Assembly (NCBI GenBank): GCA_900315395.1
Contig: OMZC01000117.1
Location: 1-45,319 of the forward strand
Source of the DNA: an uncultured Gammaproteobacteria bacterium
GTDB lineage: Bacteria > Pseudomonadota > Gammaproteobacteria > Enterobacterales > Succinivibrionaceae
Reading direction: 5' to 3'
DNA: 45,319 bases
Shown here: positions 33,686-42,627 of the stretch, piece after piece
Layout: each line of letters starts with the position of its first letter
Position numbering within the stretch: position 1 is the stretch's first letter
The notes under the pieces: generated by a model
Database searches by the model: none
What the model was told of the DNA's origin: nothing
Seen by the model: only the letters and a program-made list of their open reading frames with translations
Program-made: the position numbers and the translations under genes

Positions 33686-34996
33686 ATGAATTTAGGACAT
33701 GAAAACGAAACTCTTGAGTTCAAAGAGAGTTTAGGTCAGCTTGACAAAGGTCTAAAGTCTATAACTGCAATGTTAAACAGATCTGGCTATGGTTGTGTTT
33801 GCTTTGGTGTATTAGACAATGGAGATGTTAAAGGGTTAACCGTTGGTCCTAATACCTTAATGGATATTAGAAATAAGATTAAGTTTCTTATCAGTCCTCA
33901 GGCTCTGGTTCATATAGAAAAAGTGACAGTTGGAAAGCTTGATTACATCAAGGTAACCGCTCAGGGCTCAGATATTCCTTACAGTTGCGATGGTCGTTAC
34001 TACATTAGAAATGTGGCTGCAGATGAGACTGTATCTAATGAAATATTACGCAAAATGTTAACTACATCAGAGACTGACATCATAAGACGCATACCTTCTG
34101 AAGATCAAGATCTTACTTTTAACCAATTTGATAGTTTTATGTCTAAGTATGGCATTCATACAGAATCCTCTATTTCTTTCCATAAAAATTACGGTTTAAA
34201 AAATGATGAAGGTAAGTTCAATCTAATGGCTTATCTGTTGTCTGATCAAAACAATGTAAGCATTAAAGTTGTTAAATTTGAAGGTACCGATAAAAGCACA
34301 ATGTCAGAGAGAACAGATTTTGGATCTCAATGTCTTTTAAGATCTGTTCAAGAAGTTCTTGAGTATGTAAAAGTAAACAATGCAGTAAAAGTAGATCTTT
34401 CTGGCGGCATAAGGAAAGAAACTCCACTACTAGATTATGAAGCTTTTAGAGAGGCTTGGATAAATGCTTGCTTGCATAACTCTTGGTCGGAGATGTTGCC
34501 TCCATCTGTATTTGTGTATGACGACAGAATGGAGATCGTGTCTTATGGAGGTCTTCCATTTGGTTTGTCTAAAGAAGGATTCTTTAAAGGAACAAGTTTA
34601 CCTGTAAATAGAGGATTGCTAACAATCTTTATTGCGACAGGTTTTGCTGAGCAAAGTGGTCATGGTGTTCCAATTATCGTATCTAAATATAGTGAAGAAG
34701 CTTTTTCTTTTGAAAACGGTATGATAAAAGTTACATTGAATTTTAACTATGAACCTGCTGAAGTAGTTCGTAGAATTGAAATAGAAAAGACTGAAGATAA
34801 TCTCACTGTTAAACAAAGAGAAGTTCTAGAGTTAATAAAAGAAAATGTAAAGATTACCCAAAAAGAACTGTCTGAAAAAGCAAATTTAAGTTTAGCTGGA
34901 GTTAAGAAGATCATGCTTAAATTGCAGAATATGAACTTAATAGAAAGAGTAGGTGCTAAGAAAAATGGTTATTGGACTGTAAAGAGTAGACTTTAA
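33686..34996 (+). CDS. Schlafen/AlbA_2-domain regulator with winged-helix C-terminus
   Basis: The 436-residue protein starts with an AlbA_2/Schlafen-like domain: LEFKESLGQLDKGLKSITAM and CVCFGVLDNGDVKGL, about residues 8-60. An ATP-binding-protein-like middle region follows, with FREAWINACLHNSW near 250-263, MEIVSYGGLPFGL, and FIATGFAEQSGHGVPIIV near 310-327. The C-terminus is a winged helix-turn-helix (LTVKQREVLELIKE, ITQKELSEKANLSLAGVKKI). These are annotated as putative transcriptional regulators. AGAGG at 33673-33677 is 8 bases from this ATG and only 2 from the in-frame ATG at 33680. Its last codons and stop lie inside the right repeat block. Confidence 0.85.
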   Translation: MNLGHENETLEFKESLGQLDKGLKSITAMLNRSGYGCVCFGVLDNGDVKGLTVGPNTLMDIRNKIKFLISPQALVHIEKVTVGKLDYIKVTAQGSDIPYSCDGRYYIRNVAADETVSNEILRKMLTTSETDIIRRIPSEDQDLTFNQFDSFMSKYGIHTESSISFHKNYGLKNDEGKFNLMAYLLSDQNNVSIKVVKFEGTDKSTMSERTDFGSQCLLRSVQEVLEYVKVNNAVKVDLSGGIRKETPLLDYEAFREAWINACLHNSWSEMLPPSVFVYDDRMEIVSYGGLPFGLSKEGFFKGTSLPVNRGLLTIFIATGFAEQSGHGVPIIVSKYSEEAFSFENGMIKVTLNFNYEPAEVVRRIEIEKTEDNLTVKQREVLELIKENVKITQKELSEKANLSLAGVKKIMLKLQNMNLIERVGAKKNGYWTVKSRL

Positions 34997-35032
34997 AAGT
35001 AGACTTTAAGTAAACTTTAAAGTAAACTTTAA
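34986..35032. repeat. 47-bp block of four GTARACTTTA units, right copy
   Basis: Units start at 34986, 34999, 35010 and 35022 with lengths 13, 11, 12 and 11, exactly as in the left copy. The last two units read GTAAAC instead of GTAGAC. The block includes the final codons and stop of the AlbA_2 gene. An inverted partial unit (AAAGTCTATT) lies at 35081-35090. Confidence 0.9.
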
Positions 35033-35141
35033 TTAAGAAATGTCTTTAAAATCTAAAGAGTATAAAATCTTAATAAATTTAAAGTCTATTAAAAGGTACT
35101 ATAAATTTGAATACTAAGTTACAGTTGTAGGCAGTAGAAAT

Positions 35142-35164
35142 AAAAAACGCCTTATTAAAAGGCG
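35142..35164 (-). terminator. Terminator of yhbY
   Basis: CGCCTT (35148-35153), loop ATTAA, AAGGCG (35159-35164); on the minus strand it is followed by six T. Confidence 0.85.
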
Positions 35165-35204
35165 CCTTTTACAATTTGAGTGAACCTAGAAGTTCAACTT
35201 AAAA

Positions 35205-35495
35205 CTAGCGAGGAAGAATGAATCTGCTGTCGTCTTTTCTCTGTCTGAATAGAACAGCAATTCTACCAACTAGAGATACTAATTCAGCATTAACTGTCTT
35301 AGCAGCAGTTTCTGCCTGCTCTTTTCTACCTTCACCAGCATTTAAACGGATCTTGATAAGCTCGTGATGCTCAATGCTGCTGTCTAGCTCTTTAAGCACT
35401 GATTCTGAAAGACCGTCATTGCCTAGTAAGACAACTGGCTTTAATGAATGAGCTTGTGCCTTTAAAAACTGGCGCTGATGTGAATTCAATGACAT
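35205..35495 (-). CDS. yhbY: RNA-binding protein YhbY (CRM domain)
   Basis: The 96-residue single CRM-domain protein has LKAQAHSLKPVVLLGNDGLS at the start (CRM GxxG-like NDGLS), LDSSIEHHELIKIRL and VGRIAVLFR near the end. E. coli YhbY associates with pre-50S ribosomal particles. It is transcribed divergently from rlmE, exactly as in E. coli and relatives, which supports the identity. A good terminator lies downstream. Confidence 0.93.
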   Translation of the reverse strand: MSLNSHQRQFLKAQAHSLKPVVLLGNDGLSESVLKELDSSIEHHELIKIRLNAGEGRKEQAETAAKTVNAELVSLVGRIAVLFRQRKDDSRFILPR

Positions 35496-35553
35496 ACAAA
35501 ACCTATAATAAGAAAAAATATCTGTTAAAAGCTTAATCTATTGTGATTTAGAC

Positions 35554-35583
35554 TTCGCATAAATGTTGTGCAAATTGTATAAT
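35554..35583 (+). promoter_or_regulatory. Candidate promoter for rlmE-ftsH
   Basis: TATAAT at 35578-35583 with a weak -35 (TTCGCA, 35554-35559) and an 18-bp spacer; a second TATTAT overlaps at 35583-35588. It lies 56 bases before the rlmE ATG. Confidence 0.4.
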
Positions 35584-35639
35584 ATTATCGAGTAATTTTA
35601 AACTGAAAAATCTATAGTAATATTTGGGATTTAAATTTA

Positions 35640-36329
35640 ATGCCAGCAAAGAAAAGAACTGCCAGCCAAACTAGATGGTTACAGGAACACTTTTCCGATC
35701 CTTATGTGAAGCAGGCCCACAAGTTAGGACTGCGATCACGCGCTTCATTTAAGCTAGAAGAGTTGCAGAAAAAAGATCACCTGATCCGTCAGGGTAATAT
35801 CGTAGTTGATCTTGGTGCCGCTCCTGGCGGTTGGTCTGAGTATGCCGTAAAGTGCATCGGAGATAGCGGACGAGTTATCGCCTGTGACATTCTGCCAATA
35901 AGACCTATTCGTAACGTACAGTTTTTGCAGGGTGACTTCAGAGAAGATGAGGTCTTCAAAAAACTGTATTCAATGATCGGTGTCGGTGCTCATGTAGTAC
36001 TCTCTGACATGGCTCCTAATATGTCAGGTAACCTAGCTATCGATCAGCCAAGAGCCATGCTGTTATCAGAATTAGCCTTAGATATGGCAAGACGTGTACT
36101 GCGTATTGGTGGTAGTTTTGCTGTAAAAGTTTTCCAGGGTGTAGGTTCTCAAGAGTTTTTAAAAGAATTACATCAGGACTTTACCACTGTTAAAGTAAGA
36201 AAACCTGATGCTTCAAGAGACCGTTCTCGTGAAGTTTATATGGTAGCAATGGGCTTTAAAGGTCATCCTTTAAATGGTGTTGCACCAGGTGCTGAATTTG
36301 AAGAGTCTGAAGATAAGACTTTGGAGTAA
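35640..36329 (+). CDS. rlmE: 23S rRNA 2'-O-methyltransferase RlmE
   Basis: The 229-residue FtsJ/RrmJ family enzyme methylates U2552 of 23S rRNA in the A-loop. The SAM motif [17 protein letters not shown] lies near residues 58-74; the catalytic K-D-K-E set is seen as the Lys of [10 protein letters not shown], Asp in [10 protein letters not shown], Lys in FAVKVFQG and Glu in SREVYMVA. The N-terminus has [20 protein letters not shown]. It precedes ftsH by 10 bases in the conserved rlmE-ftsH order. The C-terminal 20 residues are a short acidic extension. Confidence 0.96.
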   Translation: MPAKKRTASQTRWLQEHFSDPYVKQAHKLGLRSRASFKLEELQKKDHLIRQGNIVVDLGAAPGGWSEYAVKCIGDSGRVIACDILPIRPIRNVQFLQGDFREDEVFKKLYSMIGVGAHVVLSDMAPNMSGNLAIDQPRAMLLSELALDMARRVLRIGGSFAVKVFQGVGSQEFLKELHQDFTTVKVRKPDASRDRSREVYMVAMGFKGHPLNGVAPGAEFEESEDKTLE

Positions 36330-36339
36330 GTGAGTAAAT

Positions 36340-38331
36340 ATGACAAAAAACCTAATATTATGGCTAGTCATTGCTGTGATTTTAATGACTCTCTTTGAGT
36401 CATTTAACTCATCAGACAATTCAGGTCGTATGGAAGACTACACTAGCTTCGTAAGAGAAGTGCAGTCAGATCAGATACAGGAAGTTGTATTTGATGGCAA
36501 GGTTATCAATGGTGTTAAAAAGAACGGTGAAAGATTCTTAACTGTTATGCCATTGAGCGATCCTGCAATTATCGACTCTCTTTTATCACACAATGTAAGA
36601 GCATCTGGTACTAAGCCTGAAGAGCAGAGCTTATTGCTCTCAATCTTTGTGTCATGGTTCCCAATGCTGCTTTTAATTGGTGTGTGGATCTTTTTCTCAC
36701 GTCAAATGCAGGGCGGTTCTAAAGGCAATCCTCTGTCATTTGGTAAGTCAAAAGCAAAACTACTCTCTGAGAATCAGATTAAAACAACCTTTGATGATGT
36801 AGCAGGTTGTGATGAGGCAAAAGAGGACGTAGTTGAATTAGTAGACTTCTTAAAAGATCCAACCAAGTACTCTAAGTTAGGAGGCCGCATTCCACGTGGT
36901 GTGTTAATGGTAGGTCCTCCAGGTACCGGTAAAACTTTATTAGCAAGAGCAATTGCAGGTGAAGCTAAAGTGCCTTTCTTCTCAATTTCAGGTTCTGATT
37001 TCGTGGAGATGTTCGTAGGTGTTGGTGCTTCTCGTGTAAGAGACATGTTCGCTCAGGCAAAGAAGAATGCTCCATGTATTATCTTCATCGACGAAATTGA
37101 TGCAGTAGGTCGCAAGCGTGGCGTCGGCATGGGCGGTGGTCATGACGAAAGAGAGCAGACCTTAAACCAGTTACTAGTTGAGATGGATGGTTTTGAAGGC
37201 TTTGAAGCTGTAATTATCATCGCAGCAACTAACAGACCTGATGTTCTTGATCCTGCACTGTTACGTCCAGGTCGTTTTGACAGACAGGTCGTGGTAGGTT
37301 TACCTGATGTACGTGGTCGTGAGCAGATCTTAAATGTTCATGTAAAGAAAGTACCTTTAGGTAAAGATGTTGATACTGCAACTATCGCAAGAGGTACCCC
37401 AGGCTTCTCTGGTGCCGAATTAGCAAACTTGGTAAACGAAGCTGCCTTAAACGCAGCACGTCATAACAAGCGAGTAGTAAGCATGAATGAGTTTGAAGAA
37501 GCTAAAGATAAACTCTTAATGGGTGCTGAGCGCAGAAGCATGGCTATGAATGAGCATGAAAAGATCAACACTGCTTATCATGAGGCAGGTCATGCTATCG
37601 TAGGTAAATTGGTTCCAGAGCACGATCCTGTATACAAGGTATCTATTATCCCTCGTGGCAGAGCTTTAGGTGTAACCATGTATCTGCCTGAACAGGATAA
37701 GGTATCTCAAAGCCGTATCGGTCTGTTATCAAACATTTCTACTCTGTTCGCTGGCCGTATCGCCGAAGAGTTAATGTTTGGTACTGATGCTGTAACTACA
37801 GGTGCTTCAAATGATATTGAAAGAGCGACTCAGATTGCTCGTAGCATGGTAACCCGTTGGGGCTTTTCAAAGAGATTGGCTCCTATGCAGTATGAAAAGG
37901 ACAATGAAGGTTCTGCATACTTAGGTGGTTCATCGACTACTATGATTTCAATGTCAGATGAAACTGCTAAGATCATCGATGAGGAAGTAACAGAAATCAT
38001 CAACTCATGCTACAAGAAAGCTCAGGACTTACTTGAAGCTAATAAGGACATTCTTGAGAATATGAAGGATGCTCTATTAAAGTATGAGACCATTGATGCT
38101 GATCAGATTGACGATTTGATGAATCGTAAAGAAGTTCGCCCACCTCGTAAGGTAGGAGATGCTAAATCTTCAGATCAGAAATCAGATGATAACTCAAAAG
38201 ATGAGAAATCAAATGATGTAAAGACTGAGGATAAGTCAACTGACAATCAGTCTGAAAAAGCTAAGACTGAGAACTCTGACAATGAATCAGAGACAAAAAA
38301 AGACGATAATGACAATAATTCAGAGCAGTAA
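36340..38331 (+). CDS. ftsH: ATP-dependent zinc metalloprotease FtsH
   Basis: The 663-residue inner-membrane AAA+ protease has transmembrane helices near residues 4-20 and 100-121 around a periplasmic domain, Walker A GPPGTGKT starting at 192, Walker [13 protein letters not shown], the SRH arginines (RPGRFDRQ), and zinc site HEAGH at 414-418 with a downstream Asp ([17 protein letters not shown]). It degrades LpxC, sigma-32 and misassembled membrane proteins in E. coli. The C-terminal about 50 residues are extremely charged, repeating Lys/Asp/Ser/Glu, longer and more repetitive than usual. Confidence 0.97.
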   Translation: MTKNLILWLVIAVILMTLFESFNSSDNSGRMEDYTSFVREVQSDQIQEVVFDGKVINGVKKNGERFLTVMPLSDPAIIDSLLSHNVRASGTKPEEQSLLLSIFVSWFPMLLLIGVWIFFSRQMQGGSKGNPLSFGKSKAKLLSENQIKTTFDDVAGCDEAKEDVVELVDFLKDPTKYSKLGGRIPRGVLMVGPPGTGKTLLARAIAGEAKVPFFSISGSDFVEMFVGVGASRVRDMFAQAKKNAPCIIFIDEIDAVGRKRGVGMGGGHDEREQTLNQLLVEMDGFEGFEAVIIIAATNRPDVLDPALLRPGRFDRQVVVGLPDVRGREQILNVHVKKVPLGKDVDTATIARGTPGFSGAELANLVNEAALNAARHNKRVVSMNEFEEAKDKLLMGAERRSMAMNEHEKINTAYHEAGHAIVGKLVPEHDPVYKVSIIPRGRALGVTMYLPEQDKVSQSRIGLLSNISTLFAGRIAEELMFGTDAVTTGASNDIERATQIARSMVTRWGFSKRLAPMQYEKDNEGSAYLGGSSTTMISMSDETAKIIDEEVTEIINSCYKKAQDLLEANKDILENMKDALLKYETIDADQIDDLMNRKEVRPPRKVGDAKSSDQKSDDNSKDEKSNDVKTEDKSTDNQSEKAKTENSDNESETKKDDNDNNSEQ

Positions 38332-38370
38332 TTAGACAGGACAACTTGTCAAAATTACCATCGTCTCATG

Positions 38371-38401
38371 AAGGATCTCTTGACAGGAGATCCTTTGCTT
38401 T
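38371..38401 (+). terminator. Terminator-like hairpin between ftsH and folP
   Basis: AAGGATCTC (38371-38379), loop TTGACAG, GAGATCCTT (38387-38395), then TGCTTTT. The loop contains TTGACA, which with TAATGT at 38402-38407 (16-bp spacer) could serve as a promoter for the next gene. Confidence 0.7.
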
Positions 38402-38466
38402 TAATGTAGGTTAAATGGGCAAGCTGATTTATATCAGTTTTGTACAAGTTTAGTGTGGGATATTCG

Positions 38467-39327
38467 ATGAAATTAAGACTGCCAAATAGTAAAAGCCTTG
38501 ATTTGTCTTTTACAAAAGTAATGGGAACCATTGCTTTAGAAGAGAATGATACCCGTTCAATTGAAGATCTAGTTTTACTTGCAAATAGCTATGTTAAAGC
38601 TGGTGCTGAGCTACTGGAGATTGGAGCTAAAACTGGTGCTAACGGCATCAACGAAACTCGTGTGATCTCTGTGTTGTGCGCTGTGATGAACAGTGTAGAT
38701 GTTCCTGTAGCACTAAACTCAAACAACTATGAAATTGTTTCACAGGCTATTAAAGCAGGTGTTTCAATTGTTATTACCACAAACGGTCTGTCCACAGAGG
38801 GCATGATCGATCTTGTCAAAGGATCAGAGGTAGCTGTATGCCTTCACTTTGATCCAAAAGAAAAAATTGAAGATGACAGCGATGTGGTAAGTATCATTTC
38901 TGAATACTACTTTGAAAGAATCGATACTCTTTTAAATGCAGGTATTGAAAGAAAGAGATTACTCATTGACCCATCTGTAGTAAATGCTTCTGTAAGTAAC
39001 AGATTAAGACTGTTAGGAAGACTTGAGAGCTTTAAGAGTTTTGCTCTGCCTATCTGTATTGCTCTGCCTCGTTCTTTACCAAAAGAAGACAGATTCATGA
39101 AAGATAATAGAGTGCTTACCTTAACTACAGCTTTATTCTGTTCATCTGTAAGTCCAGTTCAAATCATCAGAACAGCAGATGTAGGTGAAGTTGCAATTGC
39201 AATTGGTTTTTGGCAGATTATGGCAAGTAAGACTAAGCCATTTAAGTTATCAAAGACTATCGTAAGACGTCTAAGACTTCTACGTGATGCAATTCATGAC
39301 TTAAGAAAGAACAAAGAAAAGAATTAA
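38467..39327 (+). CDS. folP: Dihydropteroate synthase homologue with eroded active site
   Basis: The 286-residue TIM-barrel protein sits exactly where folP sits in Gammaproteobacteria (ftsH-folP-glmM). It keeps the N-terminus (MKLRLPNSKSLDLS then VMG) and C-terminal IIRTADVGEV. Residues for pterin, pABA and phosphate binding in DHPS are changed: after VMG comes TIALEEND (21-28) instead of NVTPDSF; EIGAKTGANG (51-60) replaces D-x-GGESTRPG; LNSN (83-86) replaces VDTS; ITT (103-105) replaces IND; DPSVVNAS (168-175) replaces DPGFGFGK; PRSL (201-204) replaces SRKS; RTADV (235-239) replaces RVHDV. Asp168 and Arg235 remain. It is an intact frame, so it is probably expressed but unlikely to be a normal DHPS. 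The ATG at 38467 is preferred over TTG at 38440. Confidence 0.8.
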   Translation: MKLRLPNSKSLDLSFTKVMGTIALEENDTRSIEDLVLLANSYVKAGAELLEIGAKTGANGINETRVISVLCAVMNSVDVPVALNSNNYEIVSQAIKAGVSIVITTNGLSTEGMIDLVKGSEVAVCLHFDPKEKIEDDSDVVSIISEYYFERIDTLLNAGIERKRLLIDPSVVNASVSNRLRLLGRLESFKSFALPICIALPRSLPKEDRFMKDNRVLTLTTALFCSSVSPVQIIRTADVGEVAIAIGFWQIMASKTKPFKLSKTIVRRLRLLRDAIHDLRKNKEKN

Positions 39328-39393
39328 AATTGAGCATCTTTAAAAGTCTAATCTTTTAAAGGTAAATAACTTTTAGAAAAAAAGAAAACAAAG

Positions 39394-40746
39394 ATGAAAA
39401 GAAAATATTTTGGTACAGACGGTGTACGTGGCCGTGTAGGTCAATATCCTATTACTCCTGATTTTGCAGTAAGACTAGGTTTAGCTGCAGGTAAAGTTTT
39501 AGGAAAGAAACATGGCGGTAAAGTTATCATTGGTAAAGATACTCGTCTGTCAGGTTATATGCTAGAAGCTGCCTTAGAGTCAGGCTTTTCAGCAGGTGGT
39601 ATGTCTCCTGTAATGTTAGGCCCTATGCCAACTCCTGCTGTAGCATATTTAACTCGAGCATTCAGAGCAGACCTAGGCGTTGTAATCAGTGCTTCACATA
39701 ACCCATACTATGACAATGGTATTAAGTTCTTCTCAGCTCATGGTACCAAGTTACCTGATGAGGTTGAACTTGAGATTGAGTCTGTATTAGATGCTAAGGA
39801 TATTCCTTTAGCTGCTTCATCAGACTTTGGTCGTGCCTTCAGACAGGATGATGCTCCAGGTCGTTACATTGAGTACTGCAAGAGTACCTTTGCAAGCCAC
39901 TTCTCATTAGAGGGCATGAAGATTGTTTTAGATTGTGCTAACGGCGCTACCTATCACATCGCTCCACTGGTTTTCAGAGAGTTAGGAGCAACTGTTATCA
40001 CCATCGGTGATAAGCCTAATGGCATTAACATCAATGATGGTGTAGGTTCTACTCATCCAGAGGCTTTAGTTGCTAAAGTCCTTTCAGAAAAAGCTGATCT
40101 TGGTATTGCTTTTGATGGCGACGGTGACCGCGTTTTAATGTGCGACAGTCACGGTAACTTACGTGACGGTGACAACCTTCTGTATATCATTGCTAACGAC
40201 ACTAAAAAGCGTGGACGTCTGCCAGGTGGTGTAGTAGGTACTTTAATGACAAACTTAGGTCTTGAGTTAGCTTTAAAGCGTGAAGGTATTCCTTTCTCTC
40301 GTGCTAAGGTTGGTGACAGATACGTTATGGAGCAGTTGTTAGAGAAGAACTGGACTCTAGGCGGAGAGAACAGCGGTCACATCATCAGCTTAAACCATGC
40401 AACCACAGGTGATGGTATCGTATCAGCACTACAGGTCCTAAAGGCTTGTATGTATGCAGGCAAGACAGTTGAAGAGTTATCTGAAGGTCTGACCATGTAC
40501 CCACAGGATCTTATCAACGTAAGATTAACAGCAGGTCTTGATGTAACTCGTGACGAGAAAGTTCAGACTGTTGTAGCTGAAGTTGAAAAAGAGTTAGGCT
40601 CAACTGGTCGTGTGCTTTTACGCAAATCAGGAACCGAGCCTGTGGTTCGTGTAATGGTTGAAGGTGAGAATGCACAGGACGTTCATACTAAAGCTCAAAG
40701 AATTGCTGATGTGATCATCCATCAGGCAGGCTGTGAAAATGCTTGA
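39394..40746 (+). CDS. glmM: Phosphoglucosamine mutase GlmM
   Basis: The 450-residue alpha-phosphohexomutase converts glucosamine-6-phosphate to glucosamine-1-phosphate for peptidoglycan and lipopolysaccharide. It starts [20 protein letters not shown]; the active-site serine is Ser101 in [16 protein letters not shown]; the metal-binding loop is [11 protein letters not shown]; the sugar-binding motif is GGENSGHII; and the phosphate-binding motif [14 protein letters not shown] lies near the end. It follows folP by 66 bases and precedes secG, as in E. coli. Confidence 0.97.
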   Translation: MKRKYFGTDGVRGRVGQYPITPDFAVRLGLAAGKVLGKKHGGKVIIGKDTRLSGYMLEAALESGFSAGGMSPVMLGPMPTPAVAYLTRAFRADLGVVISASHNPYYDNGIKFFSAHGTKLPDEVELEIESVLDAKDIPLAASSDFGRAFRQDDAPGRYIEYCKSTFASHFSLEGMKIVLDCANGATYHIAPLVFRELGATVITIGDKPNGININDGVGSTHPEALVAKVLSEKADLGIAFDGDGDRVLMCDSHGNLRDGDNLLYIIANDTKKRGRLPGGVVGTLMTNLGLELALKREGIPFSRAKVGDRYVMEQLLEKNWTLGGENSGHIISLNHATTGDGIVSALQVLKACMYAGKTVEELSEGLTMYPQDLINVRLTAGLDVTRDEKVQTVVAEVEKELGSTGRVLLRKSGTEPVVRVMVEGENAQDVHTKAQRIADVIIHQAGCENA

Positions 40747-40812
40747 AAAAAAGCATAATAACCTGTAATATTTGCACAGCTTTGTATACGCAAAATAGGA
40801 TGCGTTTTTATT

Positions 40813-41208
40813 ATGTACGAAATTGGTATTGTAGTTTTATTACTAATTGCAATTGCAATGATTGCTTTGATCCTTGTTCAGCAGGGTAAAGGTGCTGGCA
40901 TGGGCGCTTCATTTGGTGCTGGTGCATCAAATACAGTATTCGGTTCAGTAGGATCTGGTAACTTCCTAACTAGATCAACTTGGACTTTAATTATTCTGTT
41001 CTTCGGTGTTTGCTTATTCTTAGGTTACTTACAGAAGTCAGCTCACGAAGAGAAGTCAAGTTTCAGCAATATTTCTGAGACTCCTGCAACAGAGCAGGTT
41101 GAAGAAAAGACTGTTGTTAACACTGATGCTCCTGTAGTTGATACAGATGCACCTGCAGTTTCAGACACAACAGATGCACCTAAGACTGACGCTCCAGAGA
41201 CTAAGTAA
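40813..41208 (+). CDS. secG: Protein-export membrane protein SecG
   Basis: The 131-residue SecG has an N-terminal transmembrane helix (IGIVVLLLIAIAMIALILVQ), the conserved GKGAGMGASFGAGASNTVFG loop, FLTRSTWTLIILFFGVCLFL as the second helix, and a Thr/Asp/Ala/Pro-rich tail. It is the small SecYEG subunit that aids SecA-driven translocation. It is last in the rlmE-ftsH-folP-glmM-secG series and is followed by a strong terminator. Confidence 0.95.
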   Translation: MYEIGIVVLLLIAIAMIALILVQQGKGAGMGASFGAGASNTVFGSVGSGNFLTRSTWTLIILFFGVCLFLGYLQKSAHEEKSSFSNISETPATEQVEEKTVVNTDAPVVDTDAPAVSDTTDAPKTDAPETK

Positions 41209-41222
41209 TAAAAGTTTCTACT

Positions 41223-41253
41223 AAAAAAGACCCACCGTACGGTGGGTTTTTTA
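41223..41253. terminator. Bidirectional terminator between secG and ygfA
   Basis: The palindrome CCCACCGTACGGTGGG (41231-41246) is flanked by AAAAAAGA and TTTTTT, ending both converging genes. Confidence 0.92.
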
Positions 41254-41275
41254 TTGGCGATTTTAGATAAATTGA

Positions 41276-41866
41276 TTAGAAGACGTAGTGCTTGGTAGGA
41301 GTTATGACTTCATGCAAAGGCATATCCCAATGCTCAATAGGTACAGCATCTAAAAGTTGGAAGTCATAAGCTACACCTATTAAAAGACATTGAGCAGAGA
41401 GCTTCTTTAACATTCTGTCGTAATAGCCTCCACCCATACCTAATCTGTTGCCTTTATTATCAAATCCAACTAATGGCACAATCAAAGCTTCAAATTTATC
41501 AGGAGTTACCAGATTCTCTGGTAAATTCTCAGGCTCTAGAATGTGGAAGCGGTTTTCAATTAACCTGTCACCTTTCTTATAGGAATAAAAGTCCATATGA
41601 CCTTTTACGTGAACATCCATAAAAGGTAGAGCTAATTCATGGTGTTCTAGAAGATACTCGTTGATAGGCTCTGTAGATAACTCACCACCTAAGCTTAAAT
41701 ATGATCCCACCATCTTTTTTTGCTGGAAGTGTTTATGGTGACTTAAGATTTTTACAATCTCAACGCCAGCCTCATAGGCTTTTACAGGTGTTACCTGTCT
41801 TCTCTGTTCTAAGATCTGCTGACGCAGCGACTTGCGTAAAACTTTGTTATCGAAAAAATCAGTCAT
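41276..41866 (-). CDS. ygfA: 5-formyltetrahydrofolate cyclo-ligase
   Basis: The 196-residue enzyme converts 5-formyl-THF to 5,10-methenyl-THF using ATP. It starts with a basic region (RKSLRQQILEQRRQV), has the family motif LGMGGGYYDRML near residues 143-154, preceded by ALIVPLVGFDNKGNR, and ends DMPLHEVITPTK. Its start overlaps the end of zapA by 8 bases. In E. coli the same pair is separated by ssrS (6S RNA), which is absent from this spot. Confidence 0.93.
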   Translation of the reverse strand: MTDFFDNKVLRKSLRQQILEQRRQVTPVKAYEAGVEIVKILSHHKHFQQKKMVGSYLSLGGELSTEPINEYLLEHHELALPFMDVHVKGHMDFYSYKKGDRLIENRFHILEPENLPENLVTPDKFEALIVPLVGFDNKGNRLGMGGGYYDRMLKKLSAQCLLIGVAYDFQLLDAVPIEHWDMPLHEVITPTKHYVF

Positions 41867-42164
41867 TGTTGGCTCTCTGAAGTGATACCTTCATTCTGGT
41901 GATAAGTTTCAGTGCTTCATTTTCAAATGGCGTTTTGTCGTTTAGATATCCTTGCAAGGTACTCTCTGAGTCAAGCGCAATTAAGATAGCTGCTTGTGTA
42001 GGAGTTAAATTAGGATTATCTCGCATCATAGAGGATGCTTTAGTTTGTAATGAAACTATCGCTCTTTGAAGATTTTCTTTTTGCTCTTTTGCGCATCTTA
42101 AGTTAAAGCTCTCACCAAAGAGTGCACATTGGACAAAGTCCTGTGAATCGTTTTGATCTGACAT
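41859..42164 (-). CDS. zapA: Cell division protein ZapA
   Basis: The 101-residue protein matches ZapA in size and layout: an N-terminal strand region (VQCALFGESFNLRCAKEQKE), then helices (LQRAIVSLQTKASSMM, LTPTQAAILIALDSES) leading to a C-terminal coiled-coil. ZapA binds and bundles FtsZ. The ATG at 42164 has AAGGA 7 bases upstream and is preferred over one six codons earlier. It is translationally coupled to ygfA. The similarity is modest but the neighbour supports it. Confidence 0.75.
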   Translation of the reverse strand: MSDQNDSQDFVQCALFGESFNLRCAKEQKENLQRAIVSLQTKASSMMRDNPNLTPTQAAILIALDSESTLQGYLNDKTPFENEALKLITRMKVSLQRANND

Positions 42165-42273
42165 ATGTAATTCCTTTTGCACATCCTATTGTAAAGTTAT
42201 TTAACAAAATATCCATAGCATAATCAAAGACAGCTTTTAAAATAAGACGTAGTATCCAGTAATTGCTCCATAA

Positions 42274-42612
42274 AAGAACTTTTGGAAAGTAAAAAAGAGT
42301 TCAGCTTCAAACAAAATCGATTCAAAAGACTGGGACAGAATTATTAAAGAGATTAACGCGTCAATCGCTTCAGGTGAGTTCTACAAAGATGATGAAATGA
42401 CTGATGAAGAGTATATTGAGGATGCCGCTGACTTTGGATACTTTCAAGAAGATGAAGACTTTGACAATGATGAGTTCTTTGATAAAAACTGCTTGCTAGA
42501 ATTGACTAAAGACTACTTTCAGAAGTTTTATTTATTAATTCTTACCGAGAATTTCATATTTTCAAAGCTCTCATGTAAAATAGAGCCTGAAATTTCAATT
42601 TATGCTTTTTAA
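42274..42612 (+). pseudogene. Decayed reading frame, acidic; no credible start
   Basis: An open frame runs from the codon after a TAA at 42271 to a stop at 42610-42612. No ATG, GTG or TTG occurs in frame before an ATG at 42397, yet the upstream codons read like coding sequence (DSKDWDRIIKEINASIASGE, then FYKDDE). From ATG 42397 the peptide is 71 residues, very acidic (EEYIEDAADFGYFQEDEDFD), and its last 30 residues are hydrophobic and compositionally different, overlapping the rluB leader. The likely reading is a 5'-truncated remnant; a short real protein from 42397 remains possible. I do not recognise the family. Confidence 0.45.
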
Positions 42613-42627
42613 AGTAGAAAATATTAT

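Noticed and set aside
38440-38466. TTG start for the folP homologue
   Set aside because: The ATG at 38467 gives the family N-terminus MKLRLPNSKSLDLS; the TTG adds nine unrelated residues.
41867-42396. 6S RNA gene in the zapA region
   Set aside because: zapA and ygfA overlap, and the sequence upstream of zapA shows no long closing stem with a large central bubble that I can see.
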